A stretch of 48,605 nucleotides of DNA from Lindgomyces ingoldianus (GCF_010093535.1 NW_022985183.1:417178-465782), one strand, 5' to 3'; positions 23,042 through 34,445 are shown, counted from the first letter of the stretch. The notes: generated from the sequence alone by a model not told the origin. Numbers and translations are program-made.

Positions 23042-23331
23042 TGTAACGATTCTACGAATCGTTCCATCTCGGGTCGCTCAGATCCTATCCGAAGGGTCCC
23101 TGTATCGGCCCCGACTATGACTCGACCTAGTCCCCTGCAGTTACCCCTATTCCCTTATGTATTTAGTCGCACCTTGCCCCTGTAGCTAGCTTAGTAGTTT
23201 TCTAATATCCTTTTGTACAAGGCCTATAGGTGTTAATGGCATTCCTAGGTTCAGAGTCCCCACGCACTCCCATATGCCTCTGAGTGGATTCCCACCGCAT
23301 TCAGACCCATTGTCTTGCCTGTGCTGTTACA
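23042..23331 (-). mobile_element. Solo LTR (290 bp family), intact copy on minus strand, TSD ATATT
   Basis: The reverse complement of the unit at 24918-25207, starting TGTAACGATTCTACG and ending GTGCTGTTACA on the plus strand. ATATT flanks both sides (23037-23041 and 23332-23336). It is largely free of RIP changes (TCGGCCCCGACTATGACTCG) while neighbours are saturated. Confidence 0.92.
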
Positions 23332-23336
23332 ATATT

Positions 23337-23630
23337 AAGATTAGAGATTATAAGTGCTTTACTTATTAGATTAATCTATAGTAGTGTGTCTAAGTTAATT
23401 TAGTTTTATATGCCTTAAGCTTGCGCAAGGTTCTTAAGCTGCGCATACTGTAGTAAAAATATGTAGTAGTTAATAAGTTAAACACTTATTAAAAGTATAG
23501 TAATGTTTACTAGTTAATCTATTGCTTTAGTAAAAAAATAAATAATAAAAGTAAATAATAAAAAGAAATAAATAAATAAGTGCTTTAATTAAAGTAATAT
23601 AAATTTTTTTATATAAACTAGGCCTATTAC
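23337..23630. other. AT-rich filler, nothing recognised
   Basis: This is AT-rich sequence. A small inverted motif, CTTGCGCAAGG, lies near 23422-23432. No domain is readable in either direction. Confidence 0.5.
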
Positions 23631-23764
23631 TATTATAACTGCTAATTAAGAAGTAATAAAAAGCAAGTCTATTAACTATAAGAGGCTTATAGAGAGCCTG
23701 CCTATATAGCAGAAGCTTAGGCGCTAAGTATCTTAGGCTGCTTGTTTAAAACACAGGCGCGACA
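23631..23764. repeat. 134-bp dispersed repeat, RIP-mutated copy
   Basis: It aligns without length change to 5764-5897. The left half is strongly mutated (TATTATAACTGC for TGTCGCAACCGC) and the right end is intact (GGCGCGACA). No flanking duplication is visible (ATTAC versus CTAGC). Confidence 0.6.
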
Positions 23765-23882
23765 CTAGCTAGTAGTATTTTCTTTTATAAAGGTCTATAG
23801 TCTTTTTAACAATGTAGTGCCCTCTTATAGAGTTGTTGTAGGGCGTCTCTAGGACAGCCTTAGAAGGGGTAGTAGCTATAAC

Positions 23883-24105
23883 TGTAATGAGGTAGGCGCC
23901 CCGCCTGCCAAGCCAATACTATACAACTTTCCCTACTGTACTAAAAGGTACGCACGAGAATACTTAAGCTAAGTATTCTCGCATAGTATAATATATATAT
24001 AGATAATGCTAGGGTAAGCACTAGCACTAACGGTTGTCTCTAGCCTAGCCTAAACCTCTATGAGCGAGAGAAGGCCACGTGGTTGACTGTGCCGACCTCG
24101 TTACA
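23883..24105. mobile_element. Solo LTR (223 bp) with central hairpin, TSD ATAAC
   Basis: The unit starts TGTAATGAGGTAGG and ends CCGACCTCGTTACA, with a ~10-bp inverted terminus. ATAAC lies at 23878-23882 and 24106-24110. It contains a perfect 12-bp stem with a 3-nt loop at 23955-23981 (CGAGAATACTTA / TAAGTATTCTCG), directly upstream of a TATAATATATATATAG promoter-like tract. No internal region of this family is in the window. Confidence 0.9.
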
Positions 24106-24156
24106 ATAACCCTGCTCTTGCGTGTGCGACTGCTACTAGCTATTGTTGTTACAGCT

Positions 24157-24507
24157 TGTCAGATATGCGCACCTACTGTCAAGACAGGAGGAACGCTTGA
24201 CGAAAGCTGCTACATAGTACGAGCAATAAGCTCGAACAGTATGTTGCAGCAAATTGCAGCATTTTGCAGCAGTTTGCAGCATGTTGCAGCATTTTACAGC
24301 ATGTTGCAGCAAATTGCAGCATTTTGCAAGCTGGTCGCGCATAGGGCAAGTGCGCGAGGGACTCGGATCGGCAAAACAAAAAGCCGAGCAACAGGAGTAG
24401 AGCAGAAAAAGGATCGAAAAATCAATACAATCAATCATCATCCCATACATCATATCCAAACCCATCATTCATCTCAGGAAGCCTAGAAACAGTGCTTCAA
24501 TCTGACA
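24157..24507 (+). mobile_element. Copia solo LTR B (351 bp, 8 minisatellite units), TSD CAGCT
   Basis: The unit runs from TGTCAGATATGCGC to CTTCAATCTGACA, flanked by CAGCT at 24152-24156 and 24508-24512. It is the same LTR as 9223-9545 but with eight 10-bp units. It is unmutated and GC-balanced. Apparent long open frames on both strands are minisatellite artefacts. Confidence 0.93.
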
Positions 24508-24608
24508 CAGCTCTTTAATTAAGATAGAGATTAAAAAGCAGTAGTAGAATTAGCCTTCTATTCTTTAAACTAACTACGTCTCTGTAGAAGAGTATAAAGG
24601 ATTTACAT

Positions 24609-24813
24609 CTTAAAAGCACTGTAAAGCAGAAAGCATAAAGCGTAGAAGAGAGTAAAGAATAGTATTAATAGATAAATTCTTAAGAAGACTTAGAGGCTTG
24701 TAAGAGGATATATATATATATGTACTAGAGCACGTGACAGGACGCTATGTGCCTAAGGCTGGGCTGAGGGCTTTCTAGAGAGAGTCTAAGGCATGTCTAA
24801 GTTAACTAGGACA
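24609..24813. mobile_element. Solo LTR, RIP-mutated relative of the 211-bp family
   Basis: It is colinear with 2447-2657 from AAAGCACTGTAAAGCAG to TTAACTAGGACA, including the (TA)n run and GAGCACGTGACAGGACG. The ends are eroded (CTTAAAAGC for TGTGAGAGC) and no TSD is visible. Changes are mainly C->T and G->A. Confidence 0.7.
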
Positions 24814-24917
24814 CTAATCTAGAAGAAGTTTATCTAGTATTCTATGTTTTACTTTTAGAGCTATATACTTAGAAAGAGTGTCTTAAGTTGGAATTAAAGC
24901 TAATTATAGACACTTTA

Positions 24918-25207
24918 TGTAACAGCACAGGCAAGACAATAGGTCTAAATGCGGTAGGAATCCACTTAGAGGCATATAGGAGTGTGTGGGGACTTAATAA
25001 CCTAGGAATCCCATTAACATCTATAGGCCTTGTACAAAGGATATTAGAAAACTACTAAGCTAGCTAAGGGAAAAGATGTGACTAAATACTTAGGGGAATA
25101 GAGGTAACTGCAGGGGACAAGGTCAAGTCATGGTCGGGGCCGATACAGGGACCCTTTGGATAGGTTCTGAGCGACCCGAGATGGAACGATTCATGAGAAT
25201 TGTTACA
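24918..25207 (+). mobile_element. Solo LTR (290 bp family), TSD CTTTA
   Basis: The unit runs from TGTAACAGCACAGGC to GAGAATTGTTACA, with CTTTA at 24913-24917 and 25208-25212. The right two thirds are intact (GTCATGGTCGGGGCCGATAC) and the left third carries some transitions. Length is identical to the inverted copy at 23042-23331. Confidence 0.92.
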
Positions 25208-25998
25208 CTTTACACACTATAAGAGATAATGTATACTATGTAGAGAAAATACTTAACTAAAGATAGAATTTAGTTAAAGTATAAAAATATTTTATAAAAT
25301 AAAAAAGTTATTTATTTAAGAAAAACTTATAAAACCTAGACTTAACATAAGCTTAAACACATTAAAAGTGTTTTAAAAAAGTAAAGAAATACATAGTAAA
25401 AGACTAAATTATGCTAGTTTAAGTTAAACTTAAAAAAAAGAAAGTAACGTAATAAATTAAGTATAGCTACGTTTACTTTATTTTTTCTTTACTTTAATTT
25501 TTTTTTAATAAGATGTGTTTAATAGCGCTATAGAAATAGAAAGATAATATAGCTTATTTAAACCTAAGGTTTCTTATTTAGACTAAGTAAAGCTATTCTA
25601 GCATAAAATAGCTTGCTAAAGTTAAGAAAAGAGTTATTTTAACTTAAAGAAATCTATTATATAGAAGAAATAAACATTCTAGCGTAGAATAACTTATACT
25701 AGCAAGAAAAAGGTAGAATTTAAGTCTAGTAAAATATTTTAAGATTATTAAAATAAATAAGCTATAAAGTAAGTAAGCTAAAGGTAGATTAACTTATTAC
25801 TATCTGTAATATCTATAATAGAACAACTGTTGTAACAGAACAAACTATATATACTTTAATTGTACTATATTTACTTTAGGTTATATACTTAGACTATTTC
25901 TAAAGCGCTATAAATCTACTTAGATAAAAATTACGCTTGCCTAGACCCCTTGCTATATAATTTACAAAGAGTGTTATTTTAAACAAAAACAAGCCCTT
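25208..25998. other. AT-rich filler, nothing recognised
   Basis: A TA-saturated stretch with many A/T runs and no readable domain on either strand. It ends at the left inverted repeat of pogo-B. Confidence 0.5.
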
Positions 25999-26042
25999 GT
26001 ACCATGTTTTAGCGCGTAATGCACGGCCTCGTGTAATGCACG
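25999..26042 (+). repeat. pogo-B left terminal inverted repeat (44 bp)
   Basis: It contains GTTTTAGCGCGTAATGCACG followed by GCCTCGT and a second GTAATGCACG. It is strikingly intact in RIP-saturated surroundings. Its inverse is at 45531-45574 with four transition differences. Confidence 0.8.
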
Positions 26043-26059
26043 ATTTTAGCAATCCGCGC

Positions 26060-27039
26060 CTTTCACTTTTAAAGCTCTAGAGACTTACACAAATTATAGA
26101 TTATATAGATTTTTTGTTATAATACTAATTAAATGCTATAGATTCTATTCTTAGCAATAATTTATATGTAATACCTTATAAGAAGGCTAATTTACCTGCT
26201 GCGTTAAGTTCTGCCTAATGCTAGCTCCTGCTTTTTATTTAATGCTGCATTATTATTAAAATCCTCTAGTGTACTAGTAATAGGCGTAGGAGCTTTCTGC
26301 TTGCTCTTTATTGCCTACTAGAGGTTATTTTTAAGCTGTTAATTAACCTACTAGGTAATCTCTACCTTCTCTTATTAAGCTGCTTTTGTTTTAAGCTTTT
26401 ATAGGTAAGCCTTCTTTGCTATTACTACTTTATGCCTCTTTCTTTTAACTGCGCGCGCTTTTTTAGGTTTCTTTACTTTTTTACACTTTACCTTCTCTTA
26501 TTTTTAAAGCTATAGAGCCTTTTTTTTTAGCATTTTTTATGCCTAATAATTACATGCTTCTTAGACTTTATTTAGAGACTAAAAAGTTGCACTACTATAA
26601 TATTCTAAAGGTGCTTCTAGTAGAAGAGGCTTACTATGCTAGCAGCGCTTTTTCTTATTAATTAGCGCATTGTTAACCTGCTTAAGCTTACGCTAGAGGA
26701 GGATGCAACGCACTAAAAATAACTAAATAGTCTTCTTAAGCTTTTATATGTCTCTCTTATAAAGATTACTAACAACCTTATTTAAAAAGCTTTTAACCCT
26801 CTTCTAATCTTTTGCACTAAGCGCTAAGCTAGTGCTTTTACTAGAGAATAGTTACTTTTTTTACTTATAGTAAAATTAATCTAAAACTACTTATAGCTTA
26901 AATAGTAATAAACTAGTTACTTTAAAAGCACTAAAAATAGTTTTATACTTAAAAGATGTTTTCTAAGCCTTATTAAACATGCTATAAAAGTTGTTTTTTT
27001 TAATTAATAATAGTCCCTAGCATCTATCTATAAAGCTAG
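26060..27039 (-). pseudogene. pogo-B transposase C-terminal relic
   Basis: The minus-strand reading from 27039 downward gives TSFIDRC, then FSAFKVTSLLLF (the conserved AF-ATGLVP-P region), VKSFLNKVVSNLY, and a long basic, Lys/Arg/Gln-rich tail (KKPKKARAVKRKRHK at about 26.42-26.50 kb). This layout, GLVP box then a charged coiled-coil tail, is typical of fungal pogo transposase C-termini. Stops replace Gln, Trp and Arg codons. The catalytic DDE core should precede it but is absent; the copia LTR fragment at 27040 begins exactly there. Confidence 0.7.
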
Positions 27040-27241
27040 TGTCAGATATGCGCACCTACTGTCAAGACAGGAGGAACGTTTGACGAAAGCTGCTACATAG
27101 TACGAGCAATAAGCTCGAACAGTATGTTGCTGCAAATTGCTGCATGTTGCAGCATTTTGCAGCATTTTGCAGCATGTTGCAAGCTGGTCGCGCATAGGGC
27201 TAGTGCGCGAGGGACTCGGATCGGAAAAACAAAAGCCGAGC
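27040..27241 (+). mobile_element. Copia LTR fragment C (5 units), right part lost in assembly gap
   Basis: It starts TGTCAGATATGCGC after GCTAG (27035-27039) and is intact up to the gap. The 5-bp left flank does not match the right flank of the copia element (ATAGT at 39279-39283), so it probably belongs to a separate insertion, most likely a solo LTR whose end and second GCTAG lie in the gap. Confidence 0.75.
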
Positions 27242-27861
27242 NNNNNNNNNNNNNNNNNNNNNNNNNNNNNNNNNNNNNNNNNNNNNNNNNNNNNNNNNNN
27301 NNNNNNNNNNNNNNNNNNNNNNNNNNNNNNNNNNNNNNNNNNNNNNNNNNNNNNNNNNNNNNNNNNNNNNNNNNNNNNNNNNNNNNNNNNNNNNNNNNNN
27401 NNNNNNNNNNNNNNNNNNNNNNNNNNNNNNNNNNNNNNNNNNNNNNNNNNNNNNNNNNNNNNNNNNNNNNNNNNNNNNNNNNNNNNNNNNNNNNNNNNNN
27501 NNNNNNNNNNNNNNNNNNNNNNNNNNNNNNNNNNNNNNNNNNNNNNNNNNNNNNNNNNNNNNNNNNNNNNNNNNNNNNNNNNNNNNNNNNNNNNNNNNNN
27601 NNNNNNNNNNNNNNNNNNNNNNNNNNNNNNNNNNNNNNNNNNNNNNNNNNNNNNNNNNNNNNNNNNNNNNNNNNNNNNNNNNNNNNNNNNNNNNNNNNNN
27701 NNNNNNNNNNNNNNNNNNNNNNNNNNNNNNNNNNNNNNNNNNNNNNNNNNNNNNNNNNNNNNNNNNNNNNNNNNNNNNNNNNNNNNNNNNNNNNNNNNNN
27801 NNNNNNNNNNNNNNNNNNNNNNNNNNNNNNNNNNNNNNNNNNNNNNNNNNNNNNNNNNNNN
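27242..27861. other. Assembly gap (620 N)
   Basis: Six hundred and twenty undetermined bases, bordered on both sides by copia LTR sequence in the same orientation. The stated length may be an estimate by the assembler. All long reading frames that cross it are artefacts. Confidence 0.99.
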
Positions 27862-28116
27862 GCAATAAGCTCGAACAGTATGTTGCAGCAAATTGCAGCA
27901 TTTTGCAGCATTTTGCAGCATTTTGCAGCATGTTGCAAGCTGGTCGCGCATAGGGCAAGTGCGCGAGGGACTTGGATCGGCAAAACAAAAAGCCGAGCAA
28001 CACAAGTAGAGCAGAAAAAGGATTAATAAAAAAATACAATAAATTATTATCCCATACATCATATCTAAACCCATCATTTATCTTAGAAAGCCTAGAAACA
28101 GTGCTTTAATCTAACA
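27862..28116 (+). repeat. Copia-1 5' LTR (partial, 5 minisatellite units)
   Basis: It enters from the gap at the GCAATAAGCTCG position and ends TAATCTAACA at 28116. The last ~100 bp carry RIP-type changes (GGATTAATAAAA for GGATCGATAAAT) compared with the other LTR copies. Confidence 0.88.
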
Positions 28117-28149
28117 ATTAAGAGTCTTAGTGCCTCCATTAATACAAAA

Positions 28150-30533
28150 ATGGCCACCCAGCCTCCTCAAGACGCGACAGTCGTCCTTCGAGACCACACC
28201 GACTACAGAGCCTGGATGATGCAGCTGCAATCAAGATGTGTAGCGCACGGCATCTGGCCGCAAGTGGATCCTAAGTTGACCATCCAAATAATCTCCAAAC
28301 CAAGAGCTCTAGAGATGCCGCTAATAGCTGAGTTTTCACCAGCCTCTAACGTTAAAACGCCTACGCACATAAACAAGCTATTAATAAGCAGTGTTAGAGC
28401 CTTTAAAGAAGCTATTAAATACTACAAGATTAAGGCTAACAAGTATAAGAGTAACAGACATAATAATAAAAGAGAGTAATTAAGCTTTTAACAGATTATT
28501 GTCTTTATCTAGTTAACAGTTAGCCTGCATCTGCAGTGTACATGCTGTTCTCTAAATTAACTACTTAGACAGTGAATTATAAACTTTAAAGCTATAGTAG
28601 GTGTTAATAACTAATTTAAACAAGAACATGTGTATAACTAATATAATACATTTCTAAAGCTGCTAAGAAATGTAAGCATATAAGACCTATAGCTAGCAGA
28701 GTATAATTACGCTGCTATAAAAGTAGAGACACAAAATGTTCTAGAAATAACATAGTTTAATGCTGTTATAAAAAACTTTCTAACTACTATAAATAAAGTT
28801 GCCCTTTATTAGTCTATAACTTTTTAGAAAAGTAGACAGTTTACACTAAATATAAATTAAAAAGAAATAATAAAGCGCTTTTAAAAACACATAATATTAA
28901 ATTATCTAATATATATAAAAAAGCATAAAGCTGCTTTTATAATAAATAACTTATTATATTTTACTAAAAGTAAAAAAACTACTTAAGGCATAAATAAAAA
29001 CGCCTGTAGTGTAGAAGTTATAATATTAAGAAAATAAAGTAGACTTTAACATTAACATTATTAAAAAGATAATAAGAAGTTATCTTTAAGCTAGAAACCT
29101 GCTAAAATAAAAGGCACTAAATGTCCTACATATAGACACATTTATGCACTAAAGGACTACTTTTATGTCTATCTAGATAGAGCACTAGACTATTAGATAC
29201 TAAATAAGAGAGTTAAAAAGCTTATAGCATTAAAGCGTAAGTATAACTTAAAATTTTAAGGCCTACTTAAAGAGTAGTGTAGACATAATTTAAAAATACT
29301 AACTCTAAAAAGTTTATATACACCTATGCTAAAGATATAAGAAGACTAACTTAAAAGCTAGAAAGTATTAAGAATTAAGGCAGCTATATTACTAGCTATA
29401 GTTAATTTAAACTAGAATAAATATCTACTAAAAAAATTATTTATCTTTAACTTAGGCTTAATATGCTATATTATAAATAATTTTAATTAGATTTATAACT
29501 ATTATTTACTAACACTAAAAGACTTTATCTAGTCTAAAAACCTTTATATATAAATTTAAAGCTATAAATTAAGTACACTAAGTTTAAAAAGTAAGCATAG
29601 AACATATAGTTAAGTATATAGTCTTATACTACATAATATTGCACTGTGTCTAGACCTGTTGTGCAACCTAGTCTTATTCTACTTACTATAATAAAAAAGA
29701 ATCTAGTAGAACACATAAGCAAAGCTAACTGCTTTAAAGGCTTTAGATAAGATAATAATTAAAAATCTTATAAAAATCTATAGCTAATAGGTGTTAGAGT
29801 ACTATTTACTATAAAAAAGCTTATATTATATATACATAATTAACACAAAAACTAAACATAGTCTATAAAAGGCATCTGTAAAGCTATAGCATAAGCGTCT
29901 TAAACACTCTAAACTAGCTATACTTTAACACCTTATATAGTAAGCTAAGAGAGTGTAAATTAAAGAAATTATAATAGTTTAATATAACTTATATAGTAGA
30001 GCTAAAATATAATAATAAATTAGCTGTACACTATAAATTAGTAATAGTAGACTTAGTAAAAGACTATTAATTAATTTTTATGTATATAAAGTATAAAGCA
30101 TTATAAAAGAGTAAAGTTAAATACTAATTACTAATAAGTATTCTAGCCTCTAGTAAGACTTTTACTTTAAAAATAATAAGCTTACTAAATTAGTTATTAA
30201 AGCTTTTATAATTTTTATCTTTTTTTTAAAAAACTATTATAACATTACTATAAAAGTTATTAAAGCTAATAATAAAATTATAATAGTAAAACTAAAGGTA
30301 AAACACTAGCTAGCATTACATAAAATAACTATTAAGCCTTTAGCACTAAATACATAAGCCTAGAATAAAGAAGCTAAACGCTTAAAGAGTGTAAATAAAA
30401 AGAAGTTATAAGCTATGTAACTAGATGCTAACCTACTATAAGACATATAGCTATACATTACTAAAGCTAGCGTATACCTATATAATTAGACGCTAAACTA
30501 TGCTAATAACTAAAAGACATTATATAAGATCTT
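28150..30533 (+). pseudogene. Copia-1 gag and integrase N-terminal part (relic)
   Basis: Starts ATGGCCACCCAGCC with a readable N-terminus (MATQPPQDATVVLRDHTDYR, then AWMMQLQSRCVAHGIWPQVD), typical of fungal copia Gag. From about 28.34 kb RIP changes dominate and the open frame ends at 28479. Further on are a zinc-knuckle-like KCPTYRHIYALKDYFYV (about 29.11 kb) and an integrase segment with ASVKLQHKRLKHSKLAIL (HHCC region, about 29.87 kb) and DFYFKNNKLTKLVIKAF. The frame runs to YKIF, where the 4.2-kb LTR element interrupts it at the ATCTT target. Confidence 0.82.
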
Positions 30534-30813
30534 TGTTAAATAGGCTCTAACAGCTAGCTGTTTATAGTATAAGCACTTAAGTAGCAAGAGTAAGAGTGGT
30601 GTACAGTGTGCACAGTGTACAAGGTAAGTAAGGTAAGGGCAACATGTTTCTAGTTCTATTACTCTTATCTTTCCTTTATATAAAAGAAAAAGGGGATATC
30701 TAAATGTTTACACACAAAGGTTTACACATAAGCATTATGTAATATAGATATGTAGTCTTACTTATGTGTAATTACTTATATCTAGACTGTAACACTGCTA
30801 CTGTGTATAGACA
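30534..30813. repeat. Left LTR (280 bp) of the LARD-like element
   Basis: Its outer start keeps GTGGTGTACAGTGTGCACAG, where the right LTR reads GTAGTGTATAGTGTGCATAG. Its inner end is heavily RIP-mutated. Confidence 0.9.
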
Positions 30814-31255
30814 CTAGCAACTTTTTTTTTATCTAAAAAGTTACCTTCTGTACACATTACCTCTCTTTTATTTATGTAGGTCTATTTAATTATATTCTGC
30901 CTTTACTTTACTTTATTTATTAGAACTTGCCTTAGTAATGCTGTATATTAAAATAGGCTAGTTATACTATATAAATAGCTTTATAAATAGTGTAAAGTGT
31001 TTTAGGCTATTATTATTTAGCCTTTATACACTTACCTTATAAGTAATTTAGTAGTGTATAAGCTATTTTATGTAGAGTTTTATGCTAGAATAGTGTAGAA
31101 TCTTTACATAAGTAGGTGTGTAAAAAGGTGTATATAATAAGGGTTTTTTTTTTTTTACTTTTTTTTTTTTTTTTTTTTACTTTTTAAGCTTTACTATATA
31201 ATTCTCTAGCTTTTTTCTCTTTTTATATAGTGCTAACAGTAACAGATACTCCTGC

Positions 31256-31258
<3 letters not shown>

Positions 31259-31286
<28 letters not shown>
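31259..31286 (+). repeat. (CA)14 microsatellite
   Basis: Fourteen uninterrupted CA units. This is notable because CpA is the preferred RIP target and is rare elsewhere in the element. An ATG at 31290 follows directly and the frame reads MSL*PSSSTFSAVSAGVFN before further stops; no family was recognised. Confidence 0.95.
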
Positions 31287-31289
<3 letters not shown>

Positions 31290-33903
31290 ATGTCTCTCTA
31301 GCCTTCCTCCTCTACCTTTAGCGCTGTTAGTGCGGGCGTCTTTAACGTCCTTGTGCAGTCTAGCAGCCTAGGGCGCATTTATGTTACTCTTCTAACTAGT
31401 TCTGCTACTAATTAGTAGTTTATTTAGTATTTTAGTATAAATATATAAATTCTTTAGCTTTTTTACTTTTTTTTTATATAAAATGCTAATTATAAATAGG
31501 CTAAGAAGTAGCATATAGCAGCTTTACTATTTTATAATATTAATGTTGTTTTACTTGCTAGCACTAATCTATAGCTATAAGCAGTAAAAGTTATGTGTTA
31601 TAAGAGGTACTTTTATGTAGTTTTAGTCTAAAGTTATAGTTAAGTCTTAGTAACTTTATGTGCTTATTATTATAGTAGCACTACTAGTGCCTTTTTTTTT
31701 ATTAAGTGTTATATGCTAGCTAACTTCTAGGCTAATGCTTACACCTTATATGTATAGCAGAGCTGTAGTCTGCATTATAACTACTATATGTAAAAAGTAG
31801 TAGCTTTTTCTTTTCCTGTATACTAAATAAATAGACTATTTTTTTTACATATTCTTCTCTTCTAATCTTATAATAAGAAAAATAAGTGTGTATAATAAAA
31901 AAATAAATAAATAAGCTTTATATAAAGGTGTTATTAGTCTAGTTAGTTTAGAGCATCTTTACGCACAGAATCTAGCTAGTCTACAGATGCTTCTATCTAA
32001 ATAAAGAGGCAGTTAGTTAGAACTAATAATTAAAAAGCCTAATTTAGTGTTTCTTTATACATATATTTACTAAGTTGTTTTTACTATTAATTTACTTTAT
32101 TTTAGCAATTTCCTTTTTTTTATATAATTTATAAAGTAATATAATGTTAATTATAAGTTACTTTTTACTAATAGTGCCTAGCTTAACTAGGTAATTATAT
32201 AAAAACCTTAAATTTATGCAGATTACTACTAGAATTAGTAGTAGTTTAAGTGTTTATATAATTTACTATAAAGTTGTACTAAAAGTAATTACATTATTAA
32301 ACTTTTTAACTATTTTATATAGTTTACTAGTAAGAACACTCTTAGTTACTTTTTTACACTTAGTAGAATTCTAGTGTATAATGTTGCCTAGTATTTTAAA
32401 GTAGTTGCTTTACTTTATATAGTCTTTATTACTTAATATAATTAAAAATTCTAGCTATAAGCTAAAGTTCTTATTATTAGTAAATAATCTATTTATAAAA
32501 ATAAATAGCTTTGCATAATTAAGCTATAATAGTAGAAAGGTAAAACTATACTTACTATTATCTATCTACTATTAAATTTATGCGTTAAGTGTGTTAATAT
32601 TGTTATATAAAAGGTCTATAGTTTATGCAGTAATAGACAGGTTAAATGCTACCTTTAGTTAACACATAGATATAATATGTGCCTCTTTTATATATTACTT
32701 AATATATTATTGTGCAGCATTTTTATTCTTTAGGTTAATTATATAAAGGTAGCTTACTTATCTTTTCTAAGTAAAAACTACTATATTGTGTGTAAGTTTA
32801 ATCTTTTTACTATTAAACTTAATAGGCTGCTTTTTTACTAAAATAGTTTTACTTTTTATATAAAACTTTACCTTCTGTGGTTTTTTTTTTTCTCTTTACA
32901 CAAAATTCTTTATTATAATGCTTAAAGTGTTATATAAATGCTTCTAGTTATGTCTAGGGCCTATGTTATATATATAGTGCATATTTACCTAACTTTCTAG
33001 GATATCTAGAAAGATGTTTATATACTAAGTTTTCTAAATATTTAGCTATTAACATAAATTAATAAAAATCTTTATTTTATTTATAAAAATGTTATATAGT
33101 TAACTTATATAGTTATTATTCTTTTTTTATGCTTTTTAAAATTATATAATTTTGTCTACTAAAAGTTTTTCTTTAGCAGTTTTCCTTTAAAGTAGAAGTT
33201 TGTACAAGTTGTAATGTAGTATAGATTATGCAGGTAGTATTAGTAGTGCATATACTACTGCAGGCGGTGGTGTGTACAATTAAGGGTGTGGAGCAGGTGT
33301 TAGGTAGGGTAGCATGTATTGTTTGTATAGTAATTAGTGTAGTGCTAGCTAAAGTGTAAGAGCAGGTAATGCTAGTATATTTAGTGTTATTAACAGCATT
33401 ATGTTTAGTCTACTTTTATATAGAGCCTTATATAGTAATAGAGGTTATATATAAAGCCTTTTTAGTGTAATTGCTTTTTTTTATGCTATATTATACAGCT
33501 TTTAGGCTTAGGTACCTTTATTACTTAGCTATAGTGTAATTCTTTTATTCTCTAGCACTTATATAAGCTCTCTTTTAAATGTGTAGCTAAGTGCTAAAAA
33601 GTTTTATAGTGTTTATTTTTTAAAATCTTTTATATATAAACTTAAAAAAGTAGCACTTTTCTAAGTTATTATATATAGATTAGTAATTATATAACTTATA
33701 TATAATTAAGTTTATAAGCTTATTAGAGCCTTTAACATGTTAATTTTGTTATTTTAGTACTCTAGGCTAGTCTTATTTTATAGTGTTACCTCTAATATTC
33801 TTATGTCCTTTATAAGTTGTTTATATAATAAGAATTATTTCTTATTCTTTTTATTATTACATAGAGTTATTAGTTGCTAGTAGAATTTTATTATAATAGT
33901 ATA

Positions 33904-34445
33904 GTTAATTACTTTTTTAGTAGATTACGCAGGTACTGCTGTTATCTAGCTACTAAGTTATACAGCTTTAATAGCTTTAGTGTGCGCCTTACACTATCTC
34001 TTCTTTACTTTGTACAGTAGCAGAGCTTACTATATAATATAAAGAATTAATCTGCTATTCTAAAAAATAAGTAACTAAATAAAGTACTTTATAAAGTGTA
34101 GGTGCTTTATTATTACTTTTTTTAAAGAATAGGTAATAAAACAAAGTGCTTTATAAAGTGTAGAGTTAATTACTTGTGCAGTAGATTATATAGGTACTGC
34201 TGTTGTTATTTAGCTGCTAGGTTATGCAGCTTTAATAGTTTTAGTGTGCGTCTTACACTATCTTCTCTTTGCTTTGTACAGTAGCAGAGCTTACTATATA
34301 ATGTAAAGAATTAATTTACTATTCTAAAGAATAGGTAACTAAATAAAGTACCTTATAGGGTGTAAGTGCTCTGTTATTACTCTTTCTAAAGAATAGGTAA
34401 TAAAATAAAGTACTTTATAAAGCGTAAGTACTTTATTATTACTTT
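33904..34445. repeat. Tandem duplication (~261-bp unit)
   Basis: The unit at 33904-34164 is repeated from 34165 (GTTAATTACTT...GTAGATTA...CAGGTACTGCTG type). Each unit also contains internal repeats of an AAAGTRCTTTATAAAG motif. The duplication ends about 40 bp before the right LTR of the LARD-like element. Confidence 0.85.
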
